Shown here in pieces: positions 4,918-5,246 of a stretch of DNA of 5,246 nt. The first letter of the stretch is position 1; every line of letters begins with the position of its first letter. The DNA lies in the NCBI GenBank assembly GCA_030631415.1, contig DAOVLE010000284.1, forward strand, positions 1 to 5,246, given 5' to 3'. A model generated the notes under the pieces. It saw only the letters and a list, made by a program, of their open reading frames with translations, ran no database searches and was not told where the DNA came from. This DNA comes from JAAEQG01 sp023133475. GTDB taxonomy: Bacteria; Planctomycetota; Phycisphaerae; UBA1845. Made by a program: the position numbers and the translations under genes.

Positions 4918-5246
4918 GCTGTCTCGCCCAGGCGTGAACGTTCCAGGCGATTGACCACAATCGCCCCGACGCTGTCCCCCAGCACATTGGTCGAGGTCCG
5001 GAACATGTCCAGGAGTGCGTCAACCGCGAAGATCAGCGGGATATAGTAAATCGGCAGATGCACCGCACTGGCCACCAGAACCATGGTCACCAAGCCGGCA
5101 TCGGGAACGGCTGCGGCGCCCACCGAAGCCAGCACCGCGGTAATGAAAATCAAAAACGTCACCATCGCGGTCATGGTGATGGTGACGTCATCGAGCCCAC
5201 CGTAAATCTGGATCAGGAATATCACCGCGATGCCCTCATAAAGGGC
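4914..5246 (-). CDS. Glutamate/dicarboxylate:cation symporter (DAACS/EAAT family), C-terminal part
   Basis: Only the last 110 codons are in the window; the frame stays open to the right edge, so the GTG at 5223-5225 is not the true start. This is the C-terminal transport core of an inner-membrane sodium- or proton-coupled carrier for glutamate, aspartate or C4-dicarboxylates. The first visible residues, ALYEG, match the segment following the NMDGT motif in this family. Next come hydrophobic stretches, the hairpin-2 segment ASVGAAAVPDAG (40-51 of the visible part) and the last transmembrane helix with D80, R83, T84, N87 and D91. These align with D394, R397, T398, N401 and D405 of GltPh, the substrate- and cation-binding residues. 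The Arg favours an acidic substrate. The AGLVTMV and RTSTNVLGDSVGA wording is closer to eukaryotic EAATs than to E. coli GltP. The stop TAG lies in the adjoining repeat. Confidence 0.93.
   Translation of the reverse strand, partial: ALYEGIAVIFLIQIYGGLDDVTITMTAMVTFLIFITAVLASVGAAAVPDAGLVTMVLVASAVHLPIYYIPLIFAVDALLDMFRTSTNVLGDSVGAIVVNRLERSRLGETA

Noticed and set aside
4706..5023. Open frames on both strands crossing the recA end and the long inverted repeat
   Set aside because: They translate the repeat arms (Gly/Thr/Ser/Arg-rich) and overlap two real genes in other frames.
1..5246. Window begins GCCCT and ends AGGGC, as if terminal inverted repeats
   Set aside because: Only a few bases match, at arbitrary window edges, and the symporter reading frame runs through the right edge.

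Overview
The window looks like a piece of a GC-rich bacterial chromosome, most likely from the Planctomycetes/Phycisphaerae side of the tree. That placement is an inference. It rests on a GluRS with a lengthened KMSKR loop, a RecA with a basic Ala/Lys/Pro-rich tail, a thpR-recA neighbourhood, and gene gaps packed with short palindromic repeats of a kind I associate with such genomes. No rRNA, tRNA, CRISPR array, transposase or phage gene is visible.

Layout: positions 1-354 are non-coding and carry several small repeats, then a good sigma70-type promoter (TTGACA-N17-TATTGT, 291-319). Two genes follow on the + strand, 4 bp apart and probably one transcript: gltX (355-1860, glutamyl-tRNA synthetase) and a PfkB/ribokinase-fold sugar kinase of unknown substrate (1865-2770). 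A 182-bp gap with three repeat elements precedes thpR (2953-3522, RNA 2',3'-cyclic phosphodiesterase). A 144-bp gap holding a long snap-back repeat precedes recA (3667-4803). The 3' end of a glutamate/dicarboxylate:cation symporter gene enters on the - strand from the right edge (4914 to beyond 5246), convergent with recA.

The genes are housekeeping: tRNA charging, a small-molecule kinase, RNA end processing, recombination and repair, and acidic amino-acid or dicarboxylate uptake. thpR and recA are a recurrent pair in bacteria; the other adjacencies have no obvious shared pathway.

The most unusual content lies between the genes. A 7-bp-stem palindrome (GGCGGGT-GGA-ACCCGCC, flanked by CTAC/GTAG) occurs at 242-264, 2913-2935 and twice, face to face, at 3565-3621. 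A longer nested version occurs as a 41/41-nt inverted pair at 4809-4917. That pair fills the whole recA/symporter convergent gap and supplies the symporter stop codon. Two other repeat types, GAACGCAGAG-type and CATTTTC-type, also occur in inverted copies in separate gaps. I see no evidence of a new defence or metabolic system; the repeat family is the best candidate for further work.
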